The position numbers and the translations under genes are program-made. Below, piece by piece: positions 15,435 to 24,509 of a DNA stretch of 64,000 nucleotides. The notes beneath the pieces were generated by a model that ran no database searches, was not told the DNA's origin, and saw only the letters and a list, made by a program, of their open reading frames with translations. This stretch comes from Amycolatopsis endophytica (GTDB taxonomy: Bacteria; Actinomycetota; Actinomycetes; Mycobacteriales; Pseudonocardiaceae): positions 1,488,001 to 1,552,000 of the forward strand of contig NZ_JACCFK010000001.1 of NCBI RefSeq assembly GCF_013410405.1, written 5' to 3'. Positions within the stretch are counted from its first letter, which is position 1; every line of letters starts with the position of its first letter.

Positions 15435-17402
15435 CTACTCCCTTACTCCCCTCGCCATGTCGACGAAGGGCTGCAGCGCGGCCGGGTTCGCGAGCGCGTC
15501 CCGGCTGACCGCCTTGTCCGGCGTCACACCGGTCAGGATCTTCTTGACCGGCACCTCGCACTTCTTACCGTTCAGCGTCCGCGGCACCTCCGCCACCTGG
15601 ATGAACCGGTCGGGCACGTGCCGTGGTGACAGGCCGCGCCGCAGGTGCGCGCGCAGTTCCGGCTCGACGGCGGCAAGATCGTCACCGGGCGCCATCACGA
15701 CGAAACACAGGAGTTCACCCTCCGTATTCCCCACGCGCGTGGTGTCGATGACGAGCGAGTCGGCGATCTGGTCGAAGCCTTCGACGATCCGGTAGAACTC
15801 CGCGGTGCCCATCCGCACGCCGCCGCGGTTGAGTGTGGAGTCACTGCGTCCGTAGATCACCGCCGAACCGCGTGGGGTGATCCGGATCCAGTCGCCGTGC
15901 CGCCACACGCCGGGGAAGGTGTCGAAGTACGCCTCGCGCAGGCGTGAGCCGTCGTCGTCGTTCCAGAAGGACACCGGCATCGACGGCATGGGCCCGGTCA
16001 CGACCAGTTCGCCGACCTCGTCGACCACCCCGTGCCCGTCCTCGTCGAACGCCGTCACCGCCGCCCCGAGCGCGCGGCAGGACAGCTCGCCCAGCCACAC
16101 CGGCACGTCCGGCGCGGCCCCGACGAACGCCGCGCACAGATCGGTGCCGCCGGACACCGAGCAGATCTGCACCGACCGGCCGATCTCGTCGGCGATCCAG
16201 CGGAACCCGTCGTCGCTCAGTGGCGCACCGGTCGACCCGAGCGCCCGCAGCGCGGACAGGTCGAACTCGGCGGCCGGACGAACGCGAGCCTTGAGGCAGC
16301 TCTGGATGAACGGCGCGGAAGTGCCGAAATAGGTGATGCGCTGCTCGTCAGCCAGGCGCCACAGCCGGTTCAGGTCCGGGTGACCGGGACTGCCGTCGTA
16401 CATCACGATCGTCGAGCGCGCGAGCAGCCCACCGAGCAGCAAATTCCACATCATCCAGCCGGTGGTGGTGAACCAGAAGAAGCGGTCGCCCGGCCCGAGA
16501 TCCATCTGCAGCACGGTCGCCTTGAGGTGTTCCAGCACGATCCCGCCGTGGCCCTGCACGATGCCCTTCGGCAGGCCGGTCGTGCCGGACGAGTAGAGCA
16601 CCCACAGCGGGTGGTCGAACGGCACCGCCTCGAACGAGAGCTCCGCGCCCGCGTGCGCGGCGAGCAGCTCGTCCCAGTCGAGGGCCCCCTCGACGCTGCC
16701 ACCGGCGTAGTCGACGACGACGGTCGCGGTCAGTGAAGGGATGCGGGTGCGCAGCTGCTCGACCGTCGGCCGCACGTCGAACGACCGTCCGTTGTAGACG
16801 TAGCCGTCGACCGCGACGAGCACCTTCGGCTCGATCTGGGTGAACCGGTCGCTGATCGCGCGCACGCCGAAGTCCGGTGAACAGGACGACCAGATCGCGC
16901 CGAGGCTCGCGGTGGCGAGGAACGCGATCAGCGTCTGCGGGCAGTTCGGCGCGAGCGCGACCACCCGGTCGCCGCGGCCGACACCGAGCGCGGCCAGCGC
17001 CGCCCGTGCCGCGCCCACCTGCGACCGCAGCTCGCGGTAGGTGAGGCGGGCGTTCAGCCCGTCCTCGCGTTCGAAGATCACCGCGCGGTCGTCGTCGGCA
17101 CCGGTCAGTGCGTGCTCGGTGTAGTTGAGGGTGCCACCGGGGAACCACTCGGCGCCCGGCATGCGGGCTGCGGTGAGGACCGCGCCCGGCGTCGAGTGCC
17201 AGCGGACGCCGAGGAACTCCGCCGCGGCGCCCCAGAACTCCGTGGGCCGGTCGACGGAGAACCGCCACAACTCGTCGTAACCGTCCAGGGACACGTCACG
17301 CTCGGCGCGCAACCAGTCGCGGAACGCCTGAATCCTGCTCGCGGCGACCCGCTCCGGGGCCGGGCGCCACAACACTTCCGGGGTGTCAGCATCGGTGGTC
17401 AC
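15435..17402 (-). CDS. Acetoacetate-CoA ligase
   Basis: 655-aa cytosolic ANL-superfamily enzyme that converts acetoacetate, ATP and CoA to acetoacetyl-CoA. The AMP-binding P-loop is VLYSSGTTGLPKGIVQGHGG near residue 265. A C-terminal hinge SDSTLNRGGVRMGTAEFYRI is followed by LNGKKCEVPVKKILTG, which holds the catalytic lysine. An N-terminal ACAS-N-like region (residues 1-110) and the ending DMARG support acetoacetyl-CoA rather than acetyl-CoA synthetase. The length is normal. The downstream MprF-like gene is 3 bases away and a DLH-like gene lies 12 bases upstream on the same strand, so three unrelated functions share a likely transcript. Confidence 0.93.
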   Translation of the reverse strand: MTTDADTPEVLWRPAPERVAASRIQAFRDWLRAERDVSLDGYDELWRFSVDRPTEFWGAAAEFLGVRWHSTPGAVLTAARMPGAEWFPGGTLNYTEHALTGADDDRAVIFEREDGLNARLTYRELRSQVGAARAALAALGVGRGDRVVALAPNCPQTLIAFLATASLGAIWSSCSPDFGVRAISDRFTQIEPKVLVAVDGYVYNGRSFDVRPTVEQLRTRIPSLTATVVVDYAGGSVEGALDWDELLAAHAGAELSFEAVPFDHPLWVLYSSGTTGLPKGIVQGHGGIVLEHLKATVLQMDLGPGDRFFWFTTTGWMMWNLLLGGLLARSTIVMYDGSPGHPDLNRLWRLADEQRITYFGTSAPFIQSCLKARVRPAAEFDLSALRALGSTGAPLSDDGFRWIADEIGRSVQICSVSGGTDLCAAFVGAAPDVPVWLGELSCRALGAAVTAFDEDGHGVVDEVGELVVTGPMPSMPVSFWNDDDGSRLREAYFDTFPGVWRHGDWIRITPRGSAVIYGRSDSTLNRGGVRMGTAEFYRIVEGFDQIADSLVIDTTRVGNTEGELLCFVVMAPGDDLAAVEPELRAHLRRGLSPRHVPDRFIQVAEVPRTLNGKKCEVPVKKILTGVTPDKAVSRDALANPAALQPFVDMARGVRE

Positions 17403-17414
17403 CCCGGAAGGGTA

Positions 17415-18041
17415 TTAGCGGAGGTGGGCGTCGAACCAGCTCAAGGTGCGCTGCCAGGCCTCGACGGCGGCGCCGGGGTCGGCGTCGAAGCGGTGGTTGG
17501 CGCCCGCGTAGCGGACCACGTTGGTCGCCACCCGCGAGCCGGCCGCCGCCTCGCGCAGCTTCTCCACCTCGGCCGCGCTCAGCTCGTCACCGGCGTCGCC
17601 GTACAGCCCCAGCCACGGGCTGACCAGCTCACGTGCGATCTCGACGAGCCCCGGCTTCTCCGCCACGCCCTGCCCGCCGACACTGACCGCGGCGCCGAGC
17701 TTGCGGTTGGCGGCGACCAGCAGCGCGGCCGTGCCACCCATGTCGAAACCGACCACGCCGAGCAGGTCGGCCTGCACCCCTCGGTCGACCAGCCAGGCCA
17801 GCGCGATGTCGGTGGCCGCCAGTACGCCGTCCGCCGACGGGTCGCCCTCGATGTGCGGCGCGACCGCGAGCCATCCCTCCGCGGCCAGGCTCGAAATCAG
17901 CAGGCGCACTCCGTCGGTGACCCCGCCGACCTCGTGCAGCACGACGAGCCCGCCCCGGACGACGTTGTCGGGCTCGGCGGAGGTCAGCTCGATCGCGCGT
18001 CCGTCGTCCCGCCGGTAGTGCTCGGTGTGCGTCTCCGTCAT
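17415..18041 (-). CDS. Dienelactone hydrolase-family protein with Asp at the nucleophile position
   Basis: 208-aa alpha/beta hydrolase of DLH type: GGLVVLHEVGGVTDGVRLL near the N terminus and YAGANHRFDADPG with the catalytic His near the end, plus LYGDAGDEL for the acid residue. The nucleophile elbow, GYCxGG in dienelactone hydrolases, reads GFDMGGT here, replacing Cys by Asp. That resembles the Asp nucleophile of dehalogenase-type hydrolases, or may mean loss of activity. Start ATG at 18041 gives MTETHTEHY; an ATG four codons earlier is possible. Usual DLH length is about 230-250. Substrate unknown; context is acetoacetyl-CoA synthetase 12 bases downstream. Confidence 0.82.
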   Translation of the reverse strand: MTETHTEHYRRDDGRAIELTSAEPDNVVRGGLVVLHEVGGVTDGVRLLISSLAAEGWLAVAPHIEGDPSADGVLAATDIALAWLVDRGVQADLLGVVGFDMGGTAALLVAANRKLGAAVSVGGQGVAEKPGLVEIARELVSPWLGLYGDAGDELSAAEVEKLREAAAGSRVATNVVRYAGANHRFDADPGAAVEAWQRTLSWFDAHLR

Positions 18042-18142
18042 CGCCCTACTCAACCACCCCCGGGTGAACGGGAGTCAACAGAAATCGCGATCAAGTGTCC
18101 GGGATAACGTGGCAGGAGCGCGTTCGACCGAAGGAGCCAGCC

Positions 18143-19195
18143 ATGTCCGTCCAGACCCGCCCCGATCTCGGCTCGCTGCCCGCCTACGTCGCCGGGCGGA
18201 CGGTGCCGGGCGCGATCAAGCTCGCGAGCAACGAATGCCCTGGCGGTCCCCTGCCCAGCGTGCGGGCCGCCATCGCCGACGCCGCCGCGGACGTGCACCG
18301 CTACCCGGACATGGGCGTGACCGCGCTGGCGGAGCGGCTGGCCCGCAAGTTCGGTTTCCCGGTCGAGCGGATCGCGCTCGGCTGCGGCTCGGTCGCGTTG
18401 TGCCAGCAGCTCACGCAGGCCCTGTGCGCACCCGGTGACGAGGTCGTGTTCGCGTGGCGCTCGTTCGAGGCATACCCCATCGTCACGCAGATCGCGGGCG
18501 CGACATCGGTGCAGGTGCCGCTGGACTCGACGCACACGCAGGACCTGGACGCGATGCTCGCCGCGATCACGCCGAAGACGAAGCTGGTCTTCGTCTGCAA
18601 TCCGAACAACCCGACGGGCACCGCGAACCGGCGCGAGGAGCTGGTCCGCTTCCTCGACCAGGTCCCGTCGCACGTGGTCGTCGCGCTGGACGAGGCCTAC
18701 CGCGAGTTCGTCACCGATCCCGGCGTGCCGGACGGGATGGAGTTCGCGCGCACCCGCGACAACGTCGTGGTACTGCGGACGTTCTCCAAGGCCTACGGTC
18801 TGGCCGGCCTGCGCGTCGGCTACCTGGTGGGGCCCGAGGACCTGACCGGGGTGGTGCGCCGGGTCTACATCCCGTTCAGCGTGAACTCGCTGGCGCAGAT
18901 CGCGGCGATGGCCTCGCTCGACGCCGAGGACGAGATGCGCGAACGCTGCGCGGAAATCGTCACCGAGCGGCAGCGCGTCGCCGACGAACTGACCGCCGCC
19001 GGCTACGAGGTGCCCGAGACGCACGCCAACTTCGTGTGGCTGCCGCTGGGCGACCGCGCACTCGAGTTCGCCGAGCACGCGCTGGCCAACAAGGTCGTCG
19101 TGCGGGCCTTCGCCGGTGACGGCGTGCGGGTGACGATCAGCACCCGTGACGAGAACGACGCGTTCCTGCAGGCGGCGCGCGGCTTCAGCCGTTGA
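18143..19195 (+). CDS. hisC: Histidinol-phosphate/aromatic aminotransferase (HisC/Pat family)
   Basis: 350-aa class I/II PLP aminotransferase. The lysine that holds PLP is in TFSKAYGLAGLRVGY near residue 217. IKLASNECPGGP near the N terminus, NPNNPTGT near residue 155, and DEAYREFV are the family motifs. HisC converts histidinol phosphate and 2-oxoglutarate to imidazole-acetol phosphate and glutamate. Short actinobacterial proteins like this one are often called Pat and act on aromatic 2-oxo acids. No other his gene is near, which favours the Pat role. AAGGAG lies 8 bases upstream of the ATG at 18143. The end overlaps the convergent TauE gene by 11 bases. Confidence 0.9.
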   Translation: MSVQTRPDLGSLPAYVAGRTVPGAIKLASNECPGGPLPSVRAAIADAAADVHRYPDMGVTALAERLARKFGFPVERIALGCGSVALCQQLTQALCAPGDEVVFAWRSFEAYPIVTQIAGATSVQVPLDSTHTQDLDAMLAAITPKTKLVFVCNPNNPTGTANRREELVRFLDQVPSHVVVALDEAYREFVTDPGVPDGMEFARTRDNVVVLRTFSKAYGLAGLRVGYLVGPEDLTGVVRRVYIPFSVNSLAQIAAMASLDAEDEMRERCAEIVTERQRVADELTAAGYEVPETHANFVWLPLGDRALEFAEHALANKVVVRAFAGDGVRVTISTRDENDAFLQAARGFSR

Positions 19196-19949
19196 TCACC
19201 AGCTGCACGATCGCGGCGATCCCGACCACGACGATCACGCCGCGCAGCACCGTCGGCGGCAGCCTGCGCCCGATCTTGGCGCCGAGCTGCCCGCCGACGG
19301 TCGACCCGACGGCCAGCAGCGCGACCACCGGCCAGCTGACCGGCGCGACGAACGCGTAGATCGTGCCCGCCACCACGTTCACCACGGCGGAGAGCACGTT
19401 CTTGATCCCGTTGAGCCGCTGCAACGAATCGGTCAGCAGCATGCCCATGAACGCCATGAGCATGACGCCCTGCGCCGCCGTGAAGTAGCCGCCGTACACG
19501 CCGACCAGGAAGATCAGCACCATCAGCAGCGGGCCGTGCGAGCCACCGCCCGCCCCGGCCTCCCGCCGCCGCGTGACCCACGCCGACACCCGTGGCTGGA
19601 TGATCACCAGCACCACGGCCAGCCCGACCAGCACCGGCACGATGGCCTCGAAGGCGTCGTGCGGCAGGGAAAGCAACAGCACCGTCCCGCCGATGGCGCC
19701 GAGGAAAGACGGGATCGCGTAGCGCGCCACCCGCCTGCCCTGCCCGGTCAGCTCGTGCCGGTAACCGATCGCCCCGCTGATCGTGCCGGGCGCGAGCCCG
19801 ATCGCGTTCGACGTCGTCGCGGTCACCGGCGAGTAGCCGAGCGCGACGAGAACGGGGAACGTGACCAGCGTCCCGGAGCCGACGACCGTGTTGATCGTGC
19901 CGGCCCAGACCCCGGCCAGGAACACCAGCAGCGCCTCCCACCAGCTCAT
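19185..19949 (-). CDS. TauE/SafE-family sulfite/organic anion permease
   Basis: 254-aa membrane protein with about eight hydrophobic helices in two repeats. TVVGSGTLVTFPVLVALGYS early and GVYGGYFTAAQGVMLMAFMG in the middle are the paired family signatures. Proteins in this group export sulfite, sulfoacetate or related anions; the substrate here is unknown. It is convergent with the aminotransferase, sharing 11 bases at the 3' ends. A start GGTGGGAGGCGCTGC follows the ATG at 19949; length is typical. Confidence 0.88.
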   Translation of the reverse strand: MSWWEALLVFLAGVWAGTINTVVGSGTLVTFPVLVALGYSPVTATTSNAIGLAPGTISGAIGYRHELTGQGRRVARYAIPSFLGAIGGTVLLLSLPHDAFEAIVPVLVGLAVVLVIIQPRVSAWVTRRREAGAGGGSHGPLLMVLIFLVGVYGGYFTAAQGVMLMAFMGMLLTDSLQRLNGIKNVLSAVVNVVAGTIYAFVAPVSWPVVALLAVGSTVGGQLGAKIGRRLPPTVLRGVIVVVGIAAIVQLVING

Positions 19950-20042
19950 CGGGGGACCCCGCCGGATTCGTCGAAAACCACCGTCATACCCCCATGAAAC
20001 CGTGGCGTTTCACCGTGCACGCCGCCGGGTAAGAAGCGGGGC

Positions 20043-21098
20043 ATGGACACGACGACGCTGCGCCCTCTGGTGGACGCGACCGGTCCGTTCACGTCCGTCT
20101 ACTTCGAGGATTCGCACGACACCGCGGACGCGGAGAAGCAGCTGGAGCTGAAGTGGCGCGAGCTGAAGGACTCGCTGACCGCCCAGCACGCCCCCGACGG
20201 CGCCCTCAGCGCGCTGGAGGCCGCGATCATGGACGGCGCCCGCGCGACCGGCCGGAGCGGGCGCGTGCTGCTCGCCGCGGGTGCGGAGGTCCTGGTCGAC
20301 GAGCAGTTGGCTGGTCCGCCCGCGTCGACCATCGCGCGCGTCTCCGGCCTGCCCTACCTGCTGCCGCTGGCGCGGTACGGCGAGCTGCGCCTGTCGCACG
20401 TGGTCGCCGATGTCGACCAGGTCGGCGGCGCGATCAGGGCCTACGACGCGCACGGCGAGGAGATGGCTTCGGAGGAGGTCACCGGTCAGGAGCACCCGGT
20501 CCACAAGACCCGCGGCGGCGGCGAGGCGCACCACCGCATGCAGCACCGCGCGGAAGAGATCCGGCACCACAACGCTTCCGATGTCGCGGCCGCGGTCGCG
20601 CGGCTGGCCGAGCGCACCGGGGCCGAGCTGATCGTGGTCGCCGGCGAGGTGCAGGGCCGCAAGGCGGTCATCGAGGAACTGCCCGAGGCCGCGAAGTCGA
20701 TCGCCCGCGAGGCGACCCACGCCGACGTCGCCGACGAGCTGGCCGAGGCCATGCGGCAGAGCCGTCTGAGCGAGGTCACCGAACGCTTCCGCGGGGCCCT
20801 GAACCAGCCGGACGGCCTTGCCGTGCAGGGTCTGGAGGCCGTCACCGCCGCGCTGCGCGAAGCCAATGTGGAGACTCTCCTCGCCGGCGACCCCGGCGAG
20901 GACATGGTGTGCACCGGCTCCAGCCCCGCGCAGATCGCGCTCGGCGAAGAGGAGCTGAAAGCCTACGGCGCGAGCGAAACCCACCGCTGCCGGGCCGACG
21001 AGGCGGTCCCGGCCGCGGCCATCGCGGTGAACGCGGACCTGGTCCACGTCGACGAGGGGCTCGTCGACGGATTCGGCGCGATCCTGCGCCATCGATGA
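20043..21098 (+). CDS. Bacterial/archaeal release-factor-like protein (baeRF, Rv2629-type)
   Basis: 351-aa protein similar in plan to M. tuberculosis Rv2629. It has an N-terminal region beginning MDTTTLRPLVDATGPFTSVY, a central eRF1 domain 2-like part with HHRMQHRAEEIRHHNASDVA and AERTGAELIVVAGEVQGRK, and a C-terminal part with ITVNADLVHVDEGLVDGF-like strand (AIAVNADLVHVDEGL). The fold is related to eRF1/Pelota middle and C domains, suggesting action on ribosomes in stress or dormancy. Location just upstream of RsbW-SigF by 117 bases suggests shared stress use. No GGQ motif typical of peptidyl hydrolysis is visible; GGGEAHH at about residue 160 is the closest glycine-rich loop. Confidence 0.75.
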   Translation: MDTTTLRPLVDATGPFTSVYFEDSHDTADAEKQLELKWRELKDSLTAQHAPDGALSALEAAIMDGARATGRSGRVLLAAGAEVLVDEQLAGPPASTIARVSGLPYLLPLARYGELRLSHVVADVDQVGGAIRAYDAHGEEMASEEVTGQEHPVHKTRGGGEAHHRMQHRAEEIRHHNASDVAAAVARLAERTGAELIVVAGEVQGRKAVIEELPEAAKSIAREATHADVADELAEAMRQSRLSEVTERFRGALNQPDGLAVQGLEAVTAALREANVETLLAGDPGEDMVCTGSSPAQIALGEEELKAYGASETHRCRADEAVPAAAIAVNADLVHVDEGLVDGFGAILRHR

Positions 21099-21215
21099 GG
21101 AGTACGTCATCACATTAGCTACACGCAGCTTCCGACCGGTAACCGGACCGAGCGAACTTCCCACGTTCGAGGCATGATGGTTCCCAGGCAATTCTCGAAC
21201 GACGGTGAGGTGAAC

Positions 21216-21650
21216 GTGACGGACTGGGAGCCACCGTCCTTGCGAGCGCAGAACGAGATCGAACTCTGGCTCGGTGCCGACCTGGCGCACCTGCCGATCG
21301 TCCGGTCCGTGGTGGCCACGCTGGCCACCCGCGCCGACTTCGACCTGGATTCGATCGCGGACCTGCGGCTGGCCGTGGACGAAGCGTGCTCGACCCTGAT
21401 CACCAGGGCGGTGCCGGATTCCACCATGCGCTGCCGCTTCGTGGTGGAGAACGACGAGCTGCGCTTCCAGGGCACGGTGTTGTCCGACCAGGGCAGCGCC
21501 CCGAGCACCAAGTCGTTCGGCTGGCGGGTCCTGAGCACGCTCACGGACTCCGTCGACACGCGCGTGAAGTCGAACGGGCAGGGTCACCAGGTGGACATCG
21601 AGCTGGCCAAGCGGCGCATCGTCGTCGACATCCCAGGGGCAGGCGCGTGA
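21216..21650 (+). CDS. rsbW: Anti-sigma factor / serine kinase RsbW (UsfX-like)
   Basis: 144-aa GHKL-fold protein. LDSIADLRLAVDEACSTLI (about residues 45-63) is the N-box of anti-sigma kinases, and GWRVLSTLTDSVDTR lies toward the C terminus. The ATP lid is degenerate, as in M. tuberculosis UsfX. It binds and silences the sigma factor encoded next to it. The GTG at 21216 with GGTGAGG 5 bases upstream was preferred to an ATG pair at 21174/21177, because it matches the 145-aa size of UsfX. The stop overlaps sigF (GTGA), and this coupling gives about 1:1 output. Confidence 0.88.
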   Translation: MTDWEPPSLRAQNEIELWLGADLAHLPIVRSVVATLATRADFDLDSIADLRLAVDEACSTLITRAVPDSTMRCRFVVENDELRFQGTVLSDQGSAPSTKSFGWRVLSTLTDSVDTRVKSNGQGHQVDIELAKRRIVVDIPGAGA

Positions 21651-22453
21651 CCGGTTCCCGGACGGAGCCGACGAAACCGACAGCATCGAACGAATACGGG
21701 CACCTCGCCCCCCTGTTCGAGGAGCTGGCGGATACCTCGGCCGATGACCCCCGCCGCGCCGTGCTGCGCGACGAGCTCGTCACCGGGCACCTGCCACTGG
21801 CCGAGCACATCGCGCAGCGGTTCTCCGGGCGCGGTGTGGCGAAGGAGGACCTGGTCCAGGTGGCCACGGTCGGGCTGATCAACGCCGTCGACCGGTTCGA
21901 CGCGAGCCGCGGATCGGACTTCCTGTCCTTCGCCGTGCCGACCGTGATGGGCGAGGTCCGCCGCCATTTCCGGGATACCGGGTGGCTCGTGCGGGTGCCG
22001 CGCCGGCTCAAGGAGCTGCACCTGTCGATCTCGAGCGCGAGCACCGAGCTGGCGCAGCGGCTGGGCCGGGCACCCACGCCGAGTGAGATCGCGAGCCACC
22101 TCGGCGTCGGCCAGGACGAGGTCTACGAGGGTCTGGAAGCCGGCAACGCCTACCACTCGATGTCGCTGGACGAGGTGCTGTCCGGGGACACCGAGAACCT
22201 CGCGCTCGGCGACACGCTGGGCGAGGAGGACGCGGGACTGGAGGGCGTCGAAAACCACGAGGCGCTGCTGCCGCTGATCCAGGACCTGCCGGAGCGGGAA
22301 CGCAGGATTCTCGGGCTGCGGTTCGTGCACAACATGACGCAAACCCAGATCGCGGAACGGATCGGTGTCTCCCAGATGCACGTGTCCCGGCTGCTGGCCC
22401 GCACGCTGCAGCGGCTGCGTGACGGGCTCACCGAGCAGGACGGAGAGTCCTGA
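21647..22453 (+). CDS. sigF: RNA polymerase sigma factor, SigF/SigB subfamily
   Basis: 268-aa group 3 sigma factor. Region 2 includes VAKEDLVQVATVGLINAVDR and DFLSFAVPTVMGEVRRHFRD; region 3 includes LAQRLGRAPTPSEIASHLGV; region 4 has LGLRFVHNMTQTQIAERIGV then QMHVSRLLARTLQRL. It directs transcription of stress/stationary genes when freed from RsbW. GTG start overlaps the RsbW stop by 4 bases. No GGTTT-N-GGGTA promoter is clear upstream of rsbW, so autoregulation cannot be claimed. Confidence 0.93.
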   Translation: MTGSRTEPTKPTASNEYGHLAPLFEELADTSADDPRRAVLRDELVTGHLPLAEHIAQRFSGRGVAKEDLVQVATVGLINAVDRFDASRGSDFLSFAVPTVMGEVRRHFRDTGWLVRVPRRLKELHLSISSASTELAQRLGRAPTPSEIASHLGVGQDEVYEGLEAGNAYHSMSLDEVLSGDTENLALGDTLGEEDAGLEGVENHEALLPLIQDLPERERRILGLRFVHNMTQTQIAERIGVSQMHVSRLLARTLQRLRDGLTEQDGES

Positions 22454-22494
22454 CCTGCGGTTTTGCCGAGTGCTCCGCAGGGTAACCGCTGATC

Positions 22495-23439
22495 ATGACG
22501 GATCCCGGGTGGCGCGCGCCGATGCTGGCCACGCTGACCCAGCAGCCGTTCTCCCGCGAGAACTGGCTGTTCGAGCGCAAGCTCGACGGGGTGCGGGCGA
22601 TCTGCTCCCGGGTGAGCGACGGTCCGCCGGTGCTGTGGTCGCGCAACCACAACGACATCAGCGACGGCTATCCGGAGCTCGGAGAGGCGCTCGCCGGGCA
22701 GGGCGGATCCGCGTTCACCGCCGACGGTGAGATCGTCGCGTTCGACGGCAACCAGACGAGCTTCGCGCGGCTGCAGCAGCGCATCCACCTGACCGACCGG
22801 CGGCGCATCGAGGCCACCGGCGTCGCGGTGTACCTGTACCTGTTCGACCTGCTGTCCTTCGACGGCCACGACATGACCGGACTGCCGCTGCGGCAGCGCA
22901 AGCAGCTGTTGCGCAAGGCGTTCGACTGGGGCGGGCCGTTGCGGCTGGCCACCCACCGCAACACCACGGGTGAGGAGTACTTCGACCACGCGTGCGCCCA
23001 CGGCTGGGAGGGCGTGATCGCCAAACGCGCGGACGCGCCGTACCGGTCCGGGCGTTCGGGTGACTGGCTGAAGTTCAAGTGCGTCAAGGAGCAGGAGTTC
23101 GTCGTCGGGGGGTTCAGCGCCCCCGGCGGATCCCGGACCGGGTTCGGCGCGCTGCTGGTCGGCTACTACGACCGCGGCCGGTTGCGGTACGCGGGCAAGG
23201 TCGGCACCGGGTACACCACGGCGACCCTGACCGAGCTGACCGGCGCGTTGACCGGGCTGGAGCGGCGCCGGTCGCCGTTCGACGAGCCGGTCCCGGAGCG
23301 CGGGCCACGCTGGGTCGAGCCGAAGCTGGTCGTGCAGGTCCGGTTTTCGGAGTGGACCGGGGACGGCAAGCTGCGGCATCCTCGGTTCACGGGGGTGCGT
23401 GACGACAAACCGGCCGCGTACGTGGTGCGGGAGGCGTGA
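22495..23439 (+). CDS. ATP-dependent DNA ligase (LigD ligase-domain type)
   Basis: 314-aa ligase for double-strand break repair. Motif I FERKLDGVRAICSR contains the adenylated lysine (about residue 29). Motif III-like TADGEIVAFDGN, motif IV EGVIAKRADAPYRSG and motif V WLKFKC follow; the C-terminal half is the OB-fold (RYAGKVGTGYTT). Only the ligase domain is present; LigD polymerase and phosphoesterase domains are absent. Its TGA overlaps the Ku start, so the pair is a translationally coupled end-joining module. Catalytic residues are intact. Confidence 0.93.
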   Translation: MTDPGWRAPMLATLTQQPFSRENWLFERKLDGVRAICSRVSDGPPVLWSRNHNDISDGYPELGEALAGQGGSAFTADGEIVAFDGNQTSFARLQQRIHLTDRRRIEATGVAVYLYLFDLLSFDGHDMTGLPLRQRKQLLRKAFDWGGPLRLATHRNTTGEEYFDHACAHGWEGVIAKRADAPYRSGRSGDWLKFKCVKEQEFVVGGFSAPGGSRTGFGALLVGYYDRGRLRYAGKVGTGYTTATLTELTGALTGLERRRSPFDEPVPERGPRWVEPKLVVQVRFSEWTGDGKLRHPRFTGVRDDKPAAYVVREA

Positions 23440-24443
23440 TGGCACGGGCGATCTGGAGCGGCGCGATCAACTTCGGGCTGGTGACGGTGCCGGTCGAGCT
23501 GTACAGCGCGACCGAGGACCACACGGTGCACTTCCGGCAGTTCGAGCGCGGGACGTCGGACCGGATCCGGTACAAGCGCGTGAACGAGCGGACCGGTGAC
23601 GAGGTCGCCTTCGAGAACATCGTGAAGGGCTACGACCTCGGCGACGGCGACTACGTGCTGGTCGAACAGGACGAGCTGGACCAGATCGCGCCCGGCCGCT
23701 CGCGCTCGATAGACATCGAGTCGTTCGTCGACATCGAGGACATCGATCCGCTGTACTTCCAGAAGAGCTACTGGCTGGCGCCGGCGAAGGAGGAGTTCGG
23801 GCGCGCCTACGGGCTGCTGATGCAGGCGATGGCGAAGACGAAAAGGGCAGGGATCGCGCGGTTCGTGATGCGGGGCAGGGAACACATCGCCGCGGTCCGC
23901 GCGGGCGACGGTGTGCTGGTGCTGGACACGCTGTTGTTCGCCGAGGACGTGCGGGACCCGTCGAAGGAGCTGAAGAAGCTGCCGGAGAAGTCGGAACCGC
24001 GGGGCCGCGAGCTGGAGATGGCGGTCGCCCTGATCGACTCCATGGCGGACGACTGGCAGCCCGGCGCCTTCCACGACCAGTACAACGAGCGGGTCCGCAA
24101 ACTCATCGACGACAAGAAGGCGGGCCGCACGGTGAGCGTCGAGGAGGCCCCCGCCGAGCCGACGAAGGTGGTCGACCTGTTCGAGGCGCTGTCGCGCAGC
24201 GTGGAAAAGCGGAAGAGCTCCTCGGGCGGCTCCGGGAAGTCGTCCTCGGGCGCCGAGAAGAAGGCGTCGTCCGGGCGCTCCCGCAAGCAGGCCGAACCCG
24301 ACCTGTCCGAACTGAGCAAGGCGGAGCTGGACCGGATGGCCCGCGAGCTGGACATCAAGGGCCGGTCCAAGCTCAACCGCGCCGAGCTGGAAAAAGCCGT
24401 TCGGGACGCTCGCCCCGGACGGTCCCGGAAACGCGCCTCCTGA
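23439..24443 (+). CDS. ku: Non-homologous end-joining protein Ku
   Basis: 334-aa DNA-end-binding protein acting as a homodimer ring. The start MARAIWSGAINFGLVTVPVE is the classic bacterial Ku N terminus; a core with AGIARFVMRGREHIAAVRA follows. After residue 255 there is a flexible Ser/Lys-rich linker and a SAP-like end (LSELSKAELDRMARELDIKG) that binds DNA. It recruits the ligase encoded just upstream. ATG at 23439 overlaps the ligase stop by one base; GTG at 23436 is possible. A hairpin at 24475-24494 may end the transcript. Confidence 0.96.
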   Translation: MARAIWSGAINFGLVTVPVELYSATEDHTVHFRQFERGTSDRIRYKRVNERTGDEVAFENIVKGYDLGDGDYVLVEQDELDQIAPGRSRSIDIESFVDIEDIDPLYFQKSYWLAPAKEEFGRAYGLLMQAMAKTKRAGIARFVMRGREHIAAVRAGDGVLVLDTLLFAEDVRDPSKELKKLPEKSEPRGRELEMAVALIDSMADDWQPGAFHDQYNERVRKLIDDKKAGRTVSVEEAPAEPTKVVDLFEALSRSVEKRKSSSGGSGKSSSGAEKKASSGRSRKQAEPDLSELSKAELDRMARELDIKGRSKLNRAELEKAVRDARPGRSRKRAS

Positions 24444-24474
24444 GGCTGTCTCGCCCCATTCCCCGGACGAACGA

Positions 24475-24494
24475 GCCCCGGTCCCCGCCGGGGC
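24475..24494 (+). terminator. Short GC hairpin after ku
   Basis: GCCCCGG, a 6-base loop, CCGGGGC. It is followed by a TACGAT -10-like box at 24497, so it could end ku transcription just before the promoter of the cyclase gene. Confidence 0.45.
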
Positions 24495-24509
24495 AATACG
24501 ATCACGAAC

